A DNA stretch of 64,000 bases from an uncultured Treponema sp. (lineage in GTDB: Bacteria; Spirochaetota; Spirochaetia; Treponematales; Treponemataceae), in the NCBI GenBank assembly GCA_947165895.1, contig CAMVCB010000002.1:124001-188000 (forward strand). Direction: 5' to 3'. Position numbers and translations under genes: made by a program. Within the stretch, counting starts at the first letter, position 1. Every line of letters begins with the position of its first letter. Shown one piece after another: positions 53,032-61,216 of this stretch. The notes below the pieces were generated by a model. That model ran no database searches. It was not told the origin of the DNA and was given only the letters and a program-made list of their open reading frames with translations.

Positions 53032-53670
53032 ATGGCAAAACAGAAGTATGAGATGAGAATTGACCGCTCAAAGGATATGGATCCTCAGCACATGCAGCAG
53101 TTGAAAGACATTGTTCTTGCTCCTTACATGCAGCTTGCTACAGGATTGATAGGTAAGGCCCGTCACGCTGGTGGAAATATGTTCCGCCACCAGATGGACA
53201 CCCTTTCAATCCTGATAGACTACGGCTACATTGATTCAATCCTTTTGAAAGCCAGTGTAGTCCACGATACCGTTGAAGATATTCCGGGGTTTGACCGAAA
53301 TCTGATTATAAATTGTGATGATGAAGGTCAGACCGTTCTGAACCTTGTTCTTGAAGTTACCCGCCGCGAAGATGAAGATAAGCGCCAGTTCCTTCGCCGT
53401 ATTCTTGATACAGGAAGCCAGAAGGCAAAAATCCTTAAGTGCGCCGACCGTATTTCCAATATGATTTCGCTGGGCTACGTTACAGACCCTAAATTCATTG
53501 AGCGCTACTGTGACGAAACAGAATTTTTCCTGCTCCCAATGGCGCTTGAAATTGACTACAATATGTATCAGGAGCTTATCAGCCTGATTATGACCCGCCG
53601 CCGCTATCTTGAGGACGGCGGATATTTTGACAACCGCAGAAAAGAATCTACACCGCCGGTTTCAAACTAA
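53032..53670 (+). CDS. Stand-alone HD-domain protein, ppGpp-hydrolase-like
   Basis: 212 residues. The pattern FRHQ...VVHDTVED...KCADRISNM follows the metal ligands of the SpoT/MESH1 hydrolase domain (His, His-Asp with Glu-Asp, Asp). There is no synthetase or TGS domain, so this is a small alarmone hydrolase-type protein or another HD phosphohydrolase. It is co-transcribed with valS, a link between tRNA charging and alarmone level that is suggestive but unproven. Its stop overlaps the convergent gene's stop by three bases. Confidence 0.8.
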   Translation: MAKQKYEMRIDRSKDMDPQHMQQLKDIVLAPYMQLATGLIGKARHAGGNMFRHQMDTLSILIDYGYIDSILLKASVVHDTVEDIPGFDRNLIINCDDEGQTVLNLVLEVTRREDEDKRQFLRRILDTGSQKAKILKCADRISNMISLGYVTDPKFIERYCDETEFFLLPMALEIDYNMYQELISLIMTRRRYLEDGGYFDNRRKESTPPVSN

Positions 53671-56066
53671 AATCCGAAGCCTTTTAGCAGGTTTTTTGCC
53701 TGTTTTTCCATTTCCTTCTTAGCGGCCTCTTCTGCTTCTCTCTGCAGACGCTCAGCTTCTTCTCGTGCCCGGGCTTCTGCTTCAGCACGTAAACGTTCAG
53801 CTTCTGCCTCAGCCTGAGCACGAGCCTGTGCCGCCTGCGCTTCCGCCTCTGCCTTCTGTCTGGCAGCTTCCGCCTCCGCCTGCTGCATTGCCTTGCGGGC
53901 TTCTTCCTCAGCCTGCTTCTTAAGCCTGTCAGCGGATCCGTTTACAAGATTTTCCAGCTCCTTCTTTTTATCTGTCAGTTGTTTTTTCATATCCTGCAGA
54001 CTTTTGTCATAATTTTTAATCAGATTTTCTATATCTGTAAATTCCCTGATTTTTTCCTGAGAAATGCCGGTCTTTTCCGCAAGCAGTCTGGAAATTTCTT
54101 CTTTTGCCTGAGCCGCAATTTTTGAAGCCGCCTTATTAAATGATGAGGCAAAGGCCTTCTGGAAAATATCTGCGGCATCTGTGTTAAGGTTAAGACTTAG
54201 TCCCTCATTTTCATTCCATTTGTAGCCGAACTTTACCTGCATTTTTTTAATTGAATCAATCGTTTCTTTGTAAATGTCATAAATAACGGCAGGTTCAAAG
54301 ACCGGAGTGATAATCTCAATGTCAGAAAGATTCATAATTCCCTGACCGTAAACATCCCCCTTTTCCCCCGAAACAAGGGCTGAACAGTCAAGAGCAGCTC
54401 TAGATTTCATGCCGTAGCCTTCAATTACAATGTCTGATGGAATGTTTTTTCCATTATAAATGGCATTTACAAGAGGATTTGATGTCTGACTTCTTGCATC
54501 GATTACAGCCGAAAGCTTATTTTCAATTCCGGAGATTTTAAGCGAAGCGTCCAGAAGAGATTCTTTTCCGCGTTTATCTGCATCGCTTGAAAACTCCTCT
54601 GCGTTAAAGCTCCAGCCTTCCCCGGAGCCATAAGCCTTTTCCAGAAGAAATTTAGGCACTTTATCTTCTTTATAATAAACAAAACGTCCTGCCGCACGCT
54701 GGGCAATTCGCTTTTTCATTTTGATTTTTTTTGCTTTTTTTGCATCACTTTGCTTTTTTGCCGCAGAAGCGTCATGCTTTGCCTTTAATTCCATTGCCTT
54801 ATCGATGATTTTTCTTCCGTGAGGTGAATACTGGTCAGCCATTCCGTAAACAAAGGCTGTAATCATATCATTGAAAATATTTTTAATTCCCTTATCCTTG
54901 AGAGAGGTAAACTTACTGATTTCTGATTCAAGAATTTTTTTATCTGAGGCGATGGCTTCGCTGACTTCCTTTGCGTATTTTTCGACAGTTTTTCCATCAG
55001 CTTCAACATCCCTGACCAGGCTTTGAGTTTTATCTGCAATTGAGTTTCCTGTCTGAATGCCAGAGTTTACAAGTTCGAGCATTTCCTTGATTTTTGCCGG
55101 CTCATTCAGCTGCTGCCAGTCAAAATTATTCAGGTCATTTACAATCTTTTGAACTTCATTTATGTAATTCTGAATGTTTTCCGGCTCTTTTTCCCATTTT
55201 GCGATAAAGTCTTCTGTAATTTTCTGGGCTTTTTGGGCTGTGGCAGGAGATTTTAACTGAGCCTGCATATTCTCATAAATGTTCTGAGGATTGTAATCAG
55301 CAAACATCGAGTTCAAGGTATTCTGAGTTTTCTGCATCAGGTCATTCTGTTTTGCTGCTTTTTCAGTAGATGGATTTTTTGCCTTAGCTTTCTTTTCTTT
55401 TTTCTCCTGCTCTTTTTTTGTTTTTACAGCTTTTGCAAGCTTCCCGGATTTTTTTCTGTCCGTATTAATCAGGACCTGTCCCAAAGTAATATTTTCAATA
55501 TCAACCTTTCCCCGAAGAGCTTCGGTTAGATTAAAATCAACCGTCAAATCTGCAATCTGGAAGAGGTTTTTCATTTCTTCATCACTGCTTGCCTGGGCAA
55601 GATTTTTTACCTGAAGCTTTGAATTAAAAATTTCAAGGTGTATATCATCAATATCAGTCTTTGCATCAAAAATTGACTGCATAGAGCTTATGATTGCTTT
55701 TTTTACAGCGATATCCTTAAAGAGAAAAACTCCGATACACAAGGCAGATATAAAAATTACGACAGCAGCAAAAGGAAGCAGCTTAAATCCGAATTTACGG
55801 CTTTTTATGTCTTTTGCAATTTTTTTATATTTTTTTAAAAGTTTTTTTTCGATTTTTACAGACAGGTCTGCCGCAAGAAGTCCCGGCTTTTTTTCATAAG
55901 GTTTAAAAAGCTCTTCTACAAGCTGACGGTCAGCAGGAATATCAATCTTTCTGAGGATTTTATGCTCAAGATTTTTCTGATTGTATTTTTTCTTAAAAAG
56001 GCCCGGAAGCTTTTTTGCCGTCACAAGCTTTATTTTTTTCTCTTTCTTTACTTTTTCTTTTTTCAT
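53667..56066 (-). CDS. TIGR03545-like membrane protein, AsmA-type
   Basis: 799 residues. A basic cytoplasmic N-terminus (Lys-rich, 1-92) precedes one membrane span (about 94-116). A large periplasmic region follows with AsmA-like beginning (IDDIHLEIFNSKLQVKNLAQASSDEEMKNLFQIADLTVDF), a helical middle, and a C-terminal Ala/Glu/Arg coiled coil (about 715-799). I recognise this as the protein annotated TIGR03545 in spirochaetes, adjacent to its usual partner TIGR03546. The family is uncharacterised; AsmA-type proteins elsewhere move lipids across the envelope. It has an AGAGAGG Shine-Dalgarno. Confidence 0.8.
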   Translation of the reverse strand: MKKEKVKKEKKIKLVTAKKLPGLFKKKYNQKNLEHKILRKIDIPADRQLVEELFKPYEKKPGLLAADLSVKIEKKLLKKYKKIAKDIKSRKFGFKLLPFAAVVIFISALCIGVFLFKDIAVKKAIISSMQSIFDAKTDIDDIHLEIFNSKLQVKNLAQASSDEEMKNLFQIADLTVDFNLTEALRGKVDIENITLGQVLINTDRKKSGKLAKAVKTKKEQEKKEKKAKAKNPSTEKAAKQNDLMQKTQNTLNSMFADYNPQNIYENMQAQLKSPATAQKAQKITEDFIAKWEKEPENIQNYINEVQKIVNDLNNFDWQQLNEPAKIKEMLELVNSGIQTGNSIADKTQSLVRDVEADGKTVEKYAKEVSEAIASDKKILESEISKFTSLKDKGIKNIFNDMITAFVYGMADQYSPHGRKIIDKAMELKAKHDASAAKKQSDAKKAKKIKMKKRIAQRAAGRFVYYKEDKVPKFLLEKAYGSGEGWSFNAEEFSSDADKRGKESLLDASLKISGIENKLSAVIDARSQTSNPLVNAIYNGKNIPSDIVIEGYGMKSRAALDCSALVSGEKGDVYGQGIMNLSDIEIITPVFEPAVIYDIYKETIDSIKKMQVKFGYKWNENEGLSLNLNTDAADIFQKAFASSFNKAASKIAAQAKEEISRLLAEKTGISQEKIREFTDIENLIKNYDKSLQDMKKQLTDKKKELENLVNGSADRLKKQAEEEARKAMQQAEAEAARQKAEAEAQAAQARAQAEAEAERLRAEAEARAREEAERLQREAEEAAKKEMEKQAKNLLKGFGF

Positions 56067-56078
56067 GATAAACCTCTC

Positions 56079-56594
56079 TTAAACCAGTTCCAGTGATGCA
56101 TTTCGGAATTTTTCAGCAAGCGGAAGCTTATAGAAGAATTGTCCGATTTTACTGTTATTCCAGAGAGCAGTGATTTTTGTACGCCAGATTTTTACAAAGA
56201 ATACCAGAAGTATAAAAAGCGGAATGTAAATCAGAAGGCTGAAGGCAAGGGCGCCGCACACGATTGTATTATTGATTTTTGTAAAACCGACAAAAGGGAT
56301 ATCAATCAGCTTTGCAAAAAGGGGCGACAGTCCATCTGATGTCAGAATTTTGTATCCCAATGAATCAAAAAATCCGTCCAGCCCGGGCGCCAGAAATGAT
56401 ACAGCCAGAGTGACGAAAAAATATGCAGTTTTGTTGATGCGTACAAAAGAGAAGAAAATAAAAAGAATGTACCATAAAAGGTTGTTTTTTGGCACAAAGC
56501 CAAGCAGAATTCCAAGGCAAACCGCATTTGCAATTTCCCCGGGCTTTGAATTTGAATTCAGTATTTTAAATAACGATACAATTTTTTTTATCAT
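56079..56594 (-). CDS. TIGR03546-like (DUF2062-type) membrane protein
   Basis: 171 residues with about four hydrophobic segments (LGILLGFVPKNNLLWYILFIFFSFV and following). It lies directly upstream of the TIGR03545-like gene (gap 12 bp), the usual pairing, so the two products probably act together in the envelope. TATAAT at 56607-56602 is seven nt before the ATG; the spacer AGAAGAC could also be a weak Shine-Dalgarno. Confidence 0.78.
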   Translation of the reverse strand: MIKKIVSLFKILNSNSKPGEIANAVCLGILLGFVPKNNLLWYILFIFFSFVRINKTAYFFVTLAVSFLAPGLDGFFDSLGYKILTSDGLSPLFAKLIDIPFVGFTKINNTIVCGALAFSLLIYIPLFILLVFFVKIWRTKITALWNNSKIGQFFYKLPLAEKFRNASLELV

Positions 56595-56689
56595 GTCTTC
56601 TATTATAGCATAGTAATATTGTAATGTCGCTAATTTTATTAATGGCGCAGTGCCTGCTGTTCAGATAAAAAAATGACAGAAATTTTCCA

Positions 56690-56726
56690 AAACATTGCCG
56701 GAATTTGCAAAAAAAATCCATATTAA
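56690..56726 (+). promoter_or_regulatory. Shared 16-bp promoter motif, copy 3 (Rpn-like nuclease)
   Basis: AAACATTGCCGGAATT at 56690-56705, then 15 nt and TATTAA at 56721-56726, immediately before the GGAGG Shine-Dalgarno and ATG at 56744. Confidence 0.72.
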
Positions 56727-56743
56727 GGTATGGAGGATTTTGA

Positions 56744-57580
56744 ATGACTGATAAACGAATAATTGATGAGCGGCTGCTCACACCGGAAGAAAAATGGGAA
56801 AGGGCTACAATTGCAAACAATTTTATCTTTTACAAGGTAATGAGGCATAATCCTGACGTCTGCAAGGAGCTGCTGGAACTTCTTCTGGAAATAGAAATAG
56901 ACCGCATCGAAATGCGCGGGGAAGAAGTAATTGAAACAGATTTCGGCAGCAGGGGAATCCGGCTGGACATTTATGCTAAGAACGAAACCAATGCCTATAA
57001 TATTGAACTACAAGCTACCGATACAAAAGAACTTCCTGAACGTGCCCGTTACTATCAGGGTACGATTGATGTGGATTGTTTAAAATCCGGGCAAACGTAT
57101 AAGGAACTGAAAAACTCATACGTTATCTTTATCTGTATTCCCGACATTTTTGAAAAAGGGCTGCCATGCTATCATTTTGAAAATATCTGCCTGGAAGATA
57201 ATTCTCTGTGTCTTAACGACCGGGCTTATAAAATCTTTTACATTGCGGATAACTATGATAAAATACTGAATGAAAAACAGAAAGAGTTTTTAAAGCTGGT
57301 TGCCGGACAAAAAGCAGGTGATGATTTTTCAAAGAAAGTTGCCCGGCTGGCAGAAGACGCAAAGCATAATACGCAATGGAAGAGGCAGTATATGGAATGG
57401 GAAAGACAGAGAGCTTATGATTTTGAAAGCGGCAAAGAAGCTGGTATAGAACAGAAAGCTGTTGAAGCTGCCCGTAGTTTTTATGCTAACGGAGCCTCAA
57501 TAGAGCTGATTGCAAAATCGCTGAACATGACGTCTGAGCAGATAAAGGAAATCGTAAAAGACCTTGTGCCGATGGTGTAG
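56744..57580 (+). CDS. Rpn-type PD-(D/E)XK nuclease / PDDEXK_2 family protein
   Basis: 278 residues. The nuclease core shows the motif around IRLDIYAKN (Asp) and YNIELQ (Glu-x-Gln), as in the PDDEXK_2/Rpn family (PF12784) that includes recombination-promoting nucleases. The C-terminal part has a coiled region and a small helix-turn-helix-like end (IELIAKSLNMTSEQIKEIVKDL). Treponemes carry many such genes, often annotated as transposases, but no terminal repeats are visible here. It is driven by the 16-bp shared motif and has a GGAGG Shine-Dalgarno. Confidence 0.85.
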   Translation: MTDKRIIDERLLTPEEKWERATIANNFIFYKVMRHNPDVCKELLELLLEIEIDRIEMRGEEVIETDFGSRGIRLDIYAKNETNAYNIELQATDTKELPERARYYQGTIDVDCLKSGQTYKELKNSYVIFICIPDIFEKGLPCYHFENICLEDNSLCLNDRAYKIFYIADNYDKILNEKQKEFLKLVAGQKAGDDFSKKVARLAEDAKHNTQWKRQYMEWERQRAYDFESGKEAGIEQKAVEAARSFYANGASIELIAKSLNMTSEQIKEIVKDLVPMV

Positions 57581-57615
57581 TGGGAGATAACTTTAAAAAA
57601 ATGTCACACGGATTG

Positions 57616-57640
57616 GAAATGACTAACGTCATTTCTTTTG
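57616..57640 (+). terminator. Terminator after the Rpn-like gene
   Basis: GAAATGAC (57616-57623), loop TAAC, GTCATTTC (57628-57635), then TTTTG. Confidence 0.75.
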
Positions 57641-57664
57641 TTCTGTAAAAGTTATTTGCAACAT

Positions 57665-57699
57665 AAAAAAAGCGGGCTTCCGGGGAAGTCCGCTTTTTG
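57665..57699. terminator. Bidirectional terminator
   Basis: An 11-bp stem AGCGGGCTTCC/GGAAGTCCGCT (one G-U pair) is flanked by A-run and T-run. It serves the convergent Rpn-like and outer-membrane protein genes. Confidence 0.9.
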
Positions 57700-57745
57700 C
57701 TTTTCAAGCTGGTCTAACAACAGAGGATTGTGTTAGACGAACGAA

Positions 57746-58888
57746 TTAGAAGTTGATGTCGAGTACAAGTGGAACTCCAAATGTGAAACTCTGAACTTTT
57801 CCTTCGTCTGTAAGGTGTCCACGAACTGTGCTGTTTGTTTCTCCAAGGAAGCCAAGTTTGAGGTTAGCATTTGTAAGGTGGTGTTCAATTCCACCATAGA
57901 GAATAACATGATTTTCTTTATCCAGCATTTTGTCATTGATGAAGCGTACGTCTGCAATCAATGTGTATGCATCGCTAAGAGCATAGTCTACACCTGCACC
58001 AATTGCAAATCCGAAATCCTTATATTTCATTTCTCCTGCATCAAGAGCTGGTTTGATAGCTCCATTGAAGTAAGCGTGAAGTGTGATTGCATCCAATGTA
58101 TAGTTTACACCAGCACCAATGTTGATATCAGGATTTTTAGCATAAGGATTAAAATCAATTGGAGCTCTTACACCAAACTGTGCATCAAGACCTTCTACAC
58201 CTGTAAGCTGGAATGCAACGTTTGCAGAACCTGAGAATTTAACTTCATCACCATCTTTATTAACATATGGATCAGCACCGTAAACCTGTGCCAAGATTTT
58301 ACCTACACCTTCGATGTTGTAAGAAACACCATAGCGAGCATGGTTCCATAATTCATCATAGATTTTGTACTCATCTTCTGAAGTATAGTCATATACAATT
58401 TCAAGTCCTTCTACAGGTGTAAGCAATACCTGGAAGTTTGGCTGATGTGGACGGTAGAAAGCCAAGTCATCACCTGCTCCATCAATATGAGAAGGGCGAA
58501 GTGTGTTCCAAGCACCGTATCCAAATCCAAGACGTGTCCATGGACCATCCATTTTACCAGCAGAAACTTTCAGGAAGCTGAATGGTTTTACCCAACCATA
58601 AGCATTATCGAATGATTTGTCTTCATTGTGGATATCTGTTACGATTCCTGCAACATCATTTCCTGCACTGAAAGAAAGTCCAAGACGTCCTGTCTTATTG
58701 CCAGAACCTGTTCCAGTTTTCTTTGCATTCAATCCATCCCAGTTAGCAACAGGTCCAACAGTTACGATGTCATCACCATCATAAGCGATTGGTGCGAATG
58801 CCTGATTTGCGCCCAAACCGATATTTACTTCTGCGAATGCAGATGTTGCCAAAGCAGCAGCTGCAATAATTCCAACGATTTTTTTCAT
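57746..58888 (-). CDS. Outer-membrane beta-barrel protein (porin-like)
   Basis: About 381 residues from ATG 58888, which has GGGAGG upstream and begins a clear signal peptide (MKKIVGIIAAAALATSAFA). An ATG at 58969 would put the leader hairpin and SD inside the coding region and is rejected. The mature part alternates hydrophobic and polar residues across many short strands (VNIGLGANQAF, YDYTSEDEYK, GVNYTLDAITLHAYF) and ends in LDINF with a terminal Phe, the usual Omp signature. No close family is recognised. The leader contains two stacked hairpins and the promoter region contains direct repeats. Codon choice is that of a highly expressed gene. Confidence 0.82.
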   Translation of the reverse strand: MKKIVGIIAAAALATSAFAEVNIGLGANQAFAPIAYDGDDIVTVGPVANWDGLNAKKTGTGSGNKTGRLGLSFSAGNDVAGIVTDIHNEDKSFDNAYGWVKPFSFLKVSAGKMDGPWTRLGFGYGAWNTLRPSHIDGAGDDLAFYRPHQPNFQVLLTPVEGLEIVYDYTSEDEYKIYDELWNHARYGVSYNIEGVGKILAQVYGADPYVNKDGDEVKFSGSANVAFQLTGVEGLDAQFGVRAPIDFNPYAKNPDINIGAGVNYTLDAITLHAYFNGAIKPALDAGEMKYKDFGFAIGAGVDYALSDAYTLIADVRFINDKMLDKENHVILYGGIEHHLTNANLKLGFLGETNSTVRGHLTDEGKVQSFTFGVPLVLDINF

Positions 58889-58898
58889 TTGAAAAAAT

Positions 58899-58946
58899 CC
58901 TCCCTTTAAATTGGAGGTCACTGTTTCACGGAAATGCGTGAAACAG
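58899..58946 (-). promoter_or_regulatory. Two leader hairpins upstream of the outer-membrane protein gene
   Basis: Minus strand: CTGTTTCACG and CGTGAAACAG (58946-58937 and 58930-58921) form a perfect 10-bp stem with a six-nt loop. Immediately downstream, CCTCC (58917-58913) can pair with the GGAGG Shine-Dalgarno (58903-58899). The second pairing could sequester the ribosome site. Confidence 0.6.
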
Positions 58947-58986
58947 CAAAATCTTGAGATTTGTATCAAAATATTGTTGTCGGATT

Positions 58987-59022
58987 TTGAGAATATTTAA
59001 GTAATAAATTGAGAATGTTTAA
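58987..59022. repeat. Direct repeats between divergent porin and gapA genes
   Basis: TTGAGAATATTTAA (58987-59000) and TTGAGAATGTTTAA (59009-59022) differ at one base and are 22 bp apart (two helical turns), the phasing expected of an activator binding tandem sites. Confidence 0.6.
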
Positions 59023-59120
59023 AAATTCAAAAAAACGCCCTGAATGCAGTGTGTGTACTCTTGCATATACGGCTGCAGACCAACTTTTGATGAACATTTT
59101 TGTCATATAGTAGACTATTT

Positions 59121-59143
59121 GTTAAAAATTCATTATTTTTAAC
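59121..59143. promoter_or_regulatory. Inverted repeat upstream of gapA
   Basis: GTTAAAAAT (59121-59129) and ATTTTTAAC (59135-59143) are perfect 9-bp arms with a five-nt spacer, just before a TATAAA box at 59145-59150. It may be an operator or a leader hairpin. Confidence 0.5.
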
Positions 59144-59178
59144 ATATAAATTCTAATCTAATTTTTAGGAGATATAAC

Positions 59179-60210
59179 ATGGCAGTTAGAGTTGCTATTA
59201 ATGGTTTCGGCCGTATTGGTCGTTTGGCTTTCCGTCAGATGTTTGAAGCTGATGGTTATGAAGTTGTTGCAATCAACGATTTGACAAGCCCAAAAATGCT
59301 TGCTCACCTTTTGAAGTATGATACAGCACAGGGTGGATTCATGGGCCGCATCGGAGAAGGAAAACACACTGTATCAGCTACAGAAGATTCTATCATCGTT
59401 GATGGAAAAGAAATCAAAATCTCTGCAGAAAAAGACGCAGCTAACTGTCCTTGGGCAGCTAACAAAGTAGACGTAGTTCTTGAATGTACAGGTTTCTATA
59501 CATCAAAAGACAAGGCTGCTGCTCACATCAAAGCAGGTGCTAAGAAAGTTGTAATTTCAGCTCCAGCTGGAAACGACCTTCCTACAATCGTTTACAATGT
59601 AAACCACAAAACTTTGACAAAGAACGACAACATCATTTCTGCTGCTTCTTGTACAACTAACTGTCTCGCTCCTATGGCTAAGGCTCTTAATGATGCATAT
59701 CCAATCCAGTCTGGTATCATGTCTACAATCCACGCTTACACTGGTGATCAGATGATTCTTGATGGTCCACAGCGCAAGGGTGACCTCCGCCGATCACGTG
59801 CCGGAGCTCAGAACATCGTTCCAAACTCAACAGGTGCTGCTAAGGCTATTGGTCTTGTAATTCCTGAATTGAACGGAAAATTGATTGGTTCTGCTCAGCG
59901 TGTTCCAACACCTACAGGATCTACAACTCTTCTTTTCGCTGTAGTTAAGGGTAAGGACATCACTAAGGAATCTATCAACGCTGCTATGAAGGCTGCTGCT
60001 ACAGAATCTTTCGGATACAACGAAGACGAAATCGTATCTAGCGATATCATCGGTATGCGCTATGGTTCACTCTTCGATGCTACTCAGACTATGGTATCTA
60101 AGATTGATGACGATACATATCAGGTAGAAGTTGTATCTTGGTATGATAACGAAAACTCATATACTAGCCAGATGGTTAGAACAATTAAATACTTTGCTGA
60201 AAACTGCTAA
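59179..60210 (+). CDS. gapA: Glyceraldehyde-3-phosphate dehydrogenase
   Basis: 343 residues. NAD-binding [14 protein letters not shown] at the N-terminus, catalytic Cys158 in [12 protein letters not shown], and the S-loop/phosphate residues and C-terminal [19 protein letters not shown]. It catalyses the oxidative phosphorylation step of glycolysis; pgk, the next enzyme, starts 2.7 kb downstream but in a separate unit. It has a TAGGAG Shine-Dalgarno and the codon use of a very highly expressed gene. Confidence 0.98.
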   Translation: MAVRVAINGFGRIGRLAFRQMFEADGYEVVAINDLTSPKMLAHLLKYDTAQGGFMGRIGEGKHTVSATEDSIIVDGKEIKISAEKDAANCPWAANKVDVVLECTGFYTSKDKAAAHIKAGAKKVVISAPAGNDLPTIVYNVNHKTLTKNDNIISAASCTTNCLAPMAKALNDAYPIQSGIMSTIHAYTGDQMILDGPQRKGDLRRSRAGAQNIVPNSTGAAKAIGLVIPELNGKLIGSAQRVPTPTGSTTLLFAVVKGKDITKESINAAMKAAATESFGYNEDEIVSSDIIGMRYGSLFDATQTMVSKIDDDTYQVEVVSWYDNENSYTSQMVRTIKYFAENC

Positions 60211-60232
60211 GTAACACTTAATTGATATAAGG

Positions 60233-60264
60233 GGCATCTAAGGAAACTTAGGTGCCTTTTTTTT
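60233..60264 (+). terminator. Terminator after gapA
   Basis: GGCATCTAAG (60233-60242) pairs with CTTAGGTGCC (60247-60256) with one G-U pair, followed by eight T residues. Confidence 0.93.
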
Positions 60265-60284
60265 GTTTGGGGCCAGTGCAAACA

Positions 60285-60372
60285 CCCAGGCGCCTTCCGG
60301 GCTCCACTACGTTCGGTGCTGACGCACGCGCTTGCGCGCCCCTCCACGCTTTGGCCATGTGCCAAATACCAG
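60285..60372. repeat. GC-rich hairpin patch after gapA
   Basis: About 90 nt of strongly GC-rich DNA containing CGCGCTTGCGCG and TTTGGC/GCCAAA hairpins, with the CTACGTTCGGTGCTGAC-type composition also seen at about 24100-24205. No coding sequence is apparent. Confidence 0.45.
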
Positions 60373-60864
60373 TTATTGCAAGTTTTGTAATCTTTCCGCC
60401 ACTTCCGCACCTTTATTTTCCATCAGCAGAAAATAAAAGTTCAGTTCTTCGCCATCTTTCTCTGCGCTGACAAAAATCGTGCGTTTTTCATCCGGATTCA
60501 AAAATGAAAAAATGGATTTTTTTGGAGTTTCAAAATGCAGCTTCTCTAATCCGCTAAGGTTTACAAACTGGTCTTCTGCCGGTGCGTCTCCGCTGTTCTG
60601 GCGGAAAAAGAAATCAAACATGCCTTCCGTTGCAGGATAATAGAAGAAAACTTCACTTTTTGAGCTTTCATCTTCCCCGCTGAATAAAATCAACCCCCAG
60701 GCGGTCCCCAGTCCTGATTTTGGGTAAATGCCCAGCTTATTTAAGACTTCAATTCTTCCTTTTAATTCTGCCAGTTCCCAGCCAACTATCTTTTTCTGAA
60801 GATTTTTTTCTATTTTTGCTATTAATTTTTCCTTTTGAATTTCGTTTTTTTTATTTGTATGCAT
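60373..60864 (-). CDS. Hypothetical protein, 163 aa
   Basis: A soluble protein with a Lys-rich helical N-terminus (about 1-45) and a mixed alpha/beta remainder (GTAWGLILFSGEDESSKSEVFFYYP). I do not recognise a family. No signal peptide. It is divergent from the toxin-antitoxin pair. A TAAATT box six nt before the ATG is a possible leaderless start. Confidence 0.65.
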   Translation of the reverse strand: MHTNKKNEIQKEKLIAKIEKNLQKKIVGWELAELKGRIEVLNKLGIYPKSGLGTAWGLILFSGEDESSKSEVFFYYPATEGMFDFFFRQNSGDAPAEDQFVNLSGLEKLHFETPKKSIFSFLNPDEKRTIFVSAEKDGEELNFYFLLMENKGAEVAERLQNLQ

Positions 60865-60892
60865 ATTAATAATTTACTTTATAAAAAGAAAT

Positions 60893-60939
60893 TTGACAAA
60901 TATTATTACGCATGATAAACTTAGTCAACTTGACTAAGT
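60893..60939 (+). promoter_or_regulatory. Promoter and operator of the toxin-antitoxin operon
   Basis: TTGACA (60893-60898), 17 nt, TAAACT (60916-60921). A perfect palindrome of 10-bp arms (ACTTAGTCAA, 60919-60928; TTGACTAAGT, 60930-60939) around a single C covers the end of the -10 and the start site, an ideal place for autorepression by the antitoxin complex. Confidence 0.85.
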
Positions 60940-60958
60940 AATTTTAAGGAGGCTTTTC

Positions 60959-61204
60959 ATGTGTAAAATGAATGTTTTAGAAGCCAAAACCAATTTTTCT
61001 AAGATTATTGCAATGCTGGAACGGAAGGAAGAAAAGGAAGTGATTGTTGCCCGTGCCGGTAAGCCGGTGGTAAAAATTACCCTTTGTGAGGAAGCTAAGA
61101 CTTTTGACAGTATTTTTGGAATTGCAAAGGGAAAATTTACCCTGCCTGATGATATCGATGAATATAACGATGAAATTGCCCGCATGTTCGGCATGATTGA
61201 TTAA
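60959..61204 (+). CDS. Antitoxin, Phd/YefM family
   Basis: 81 residues. The N-terminal DNA-binding fold reads MNVLEAKTNFSKIIAMLERKEEKEVIVARAGKPVVKITL, a standard Phd/YefM pattern, followed by a flexible acidic C-terminus (about 55-81) that should wrap around the toxin. It has an AAGGAGG Shine-Dalgarno and lies 12 bp before the toxin gene. Confidence 0.9.
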   Translation: MCKMNVLEAKTNFSKIIAMLERKEEKEVIVARAGKPVVKITLCEEAKTFDSIFGIAKGKFTLPDDIDEYNDEIARMFGMID

Positions 61205-61216
61205 GGAGGCGTTCTT

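Noticed and set aside
58921..58946. parS-like half sites TGTTTCACG/CGTGAAACA
   Set aside because: The ParB site needs the two halves fused as TGTTTCACGTGAAACA. Here they are separated by six extra bases and form an ordinary leader hairpin, so this is not a parS site.
59121..59143. Rex-type operator (TTGTTAA...TTAACAA) before gapA
   Set aside because: The arms fit in sequence but the spacing is too long for the 18-bp Rex site; kept only as an unassigned inverted repeat.
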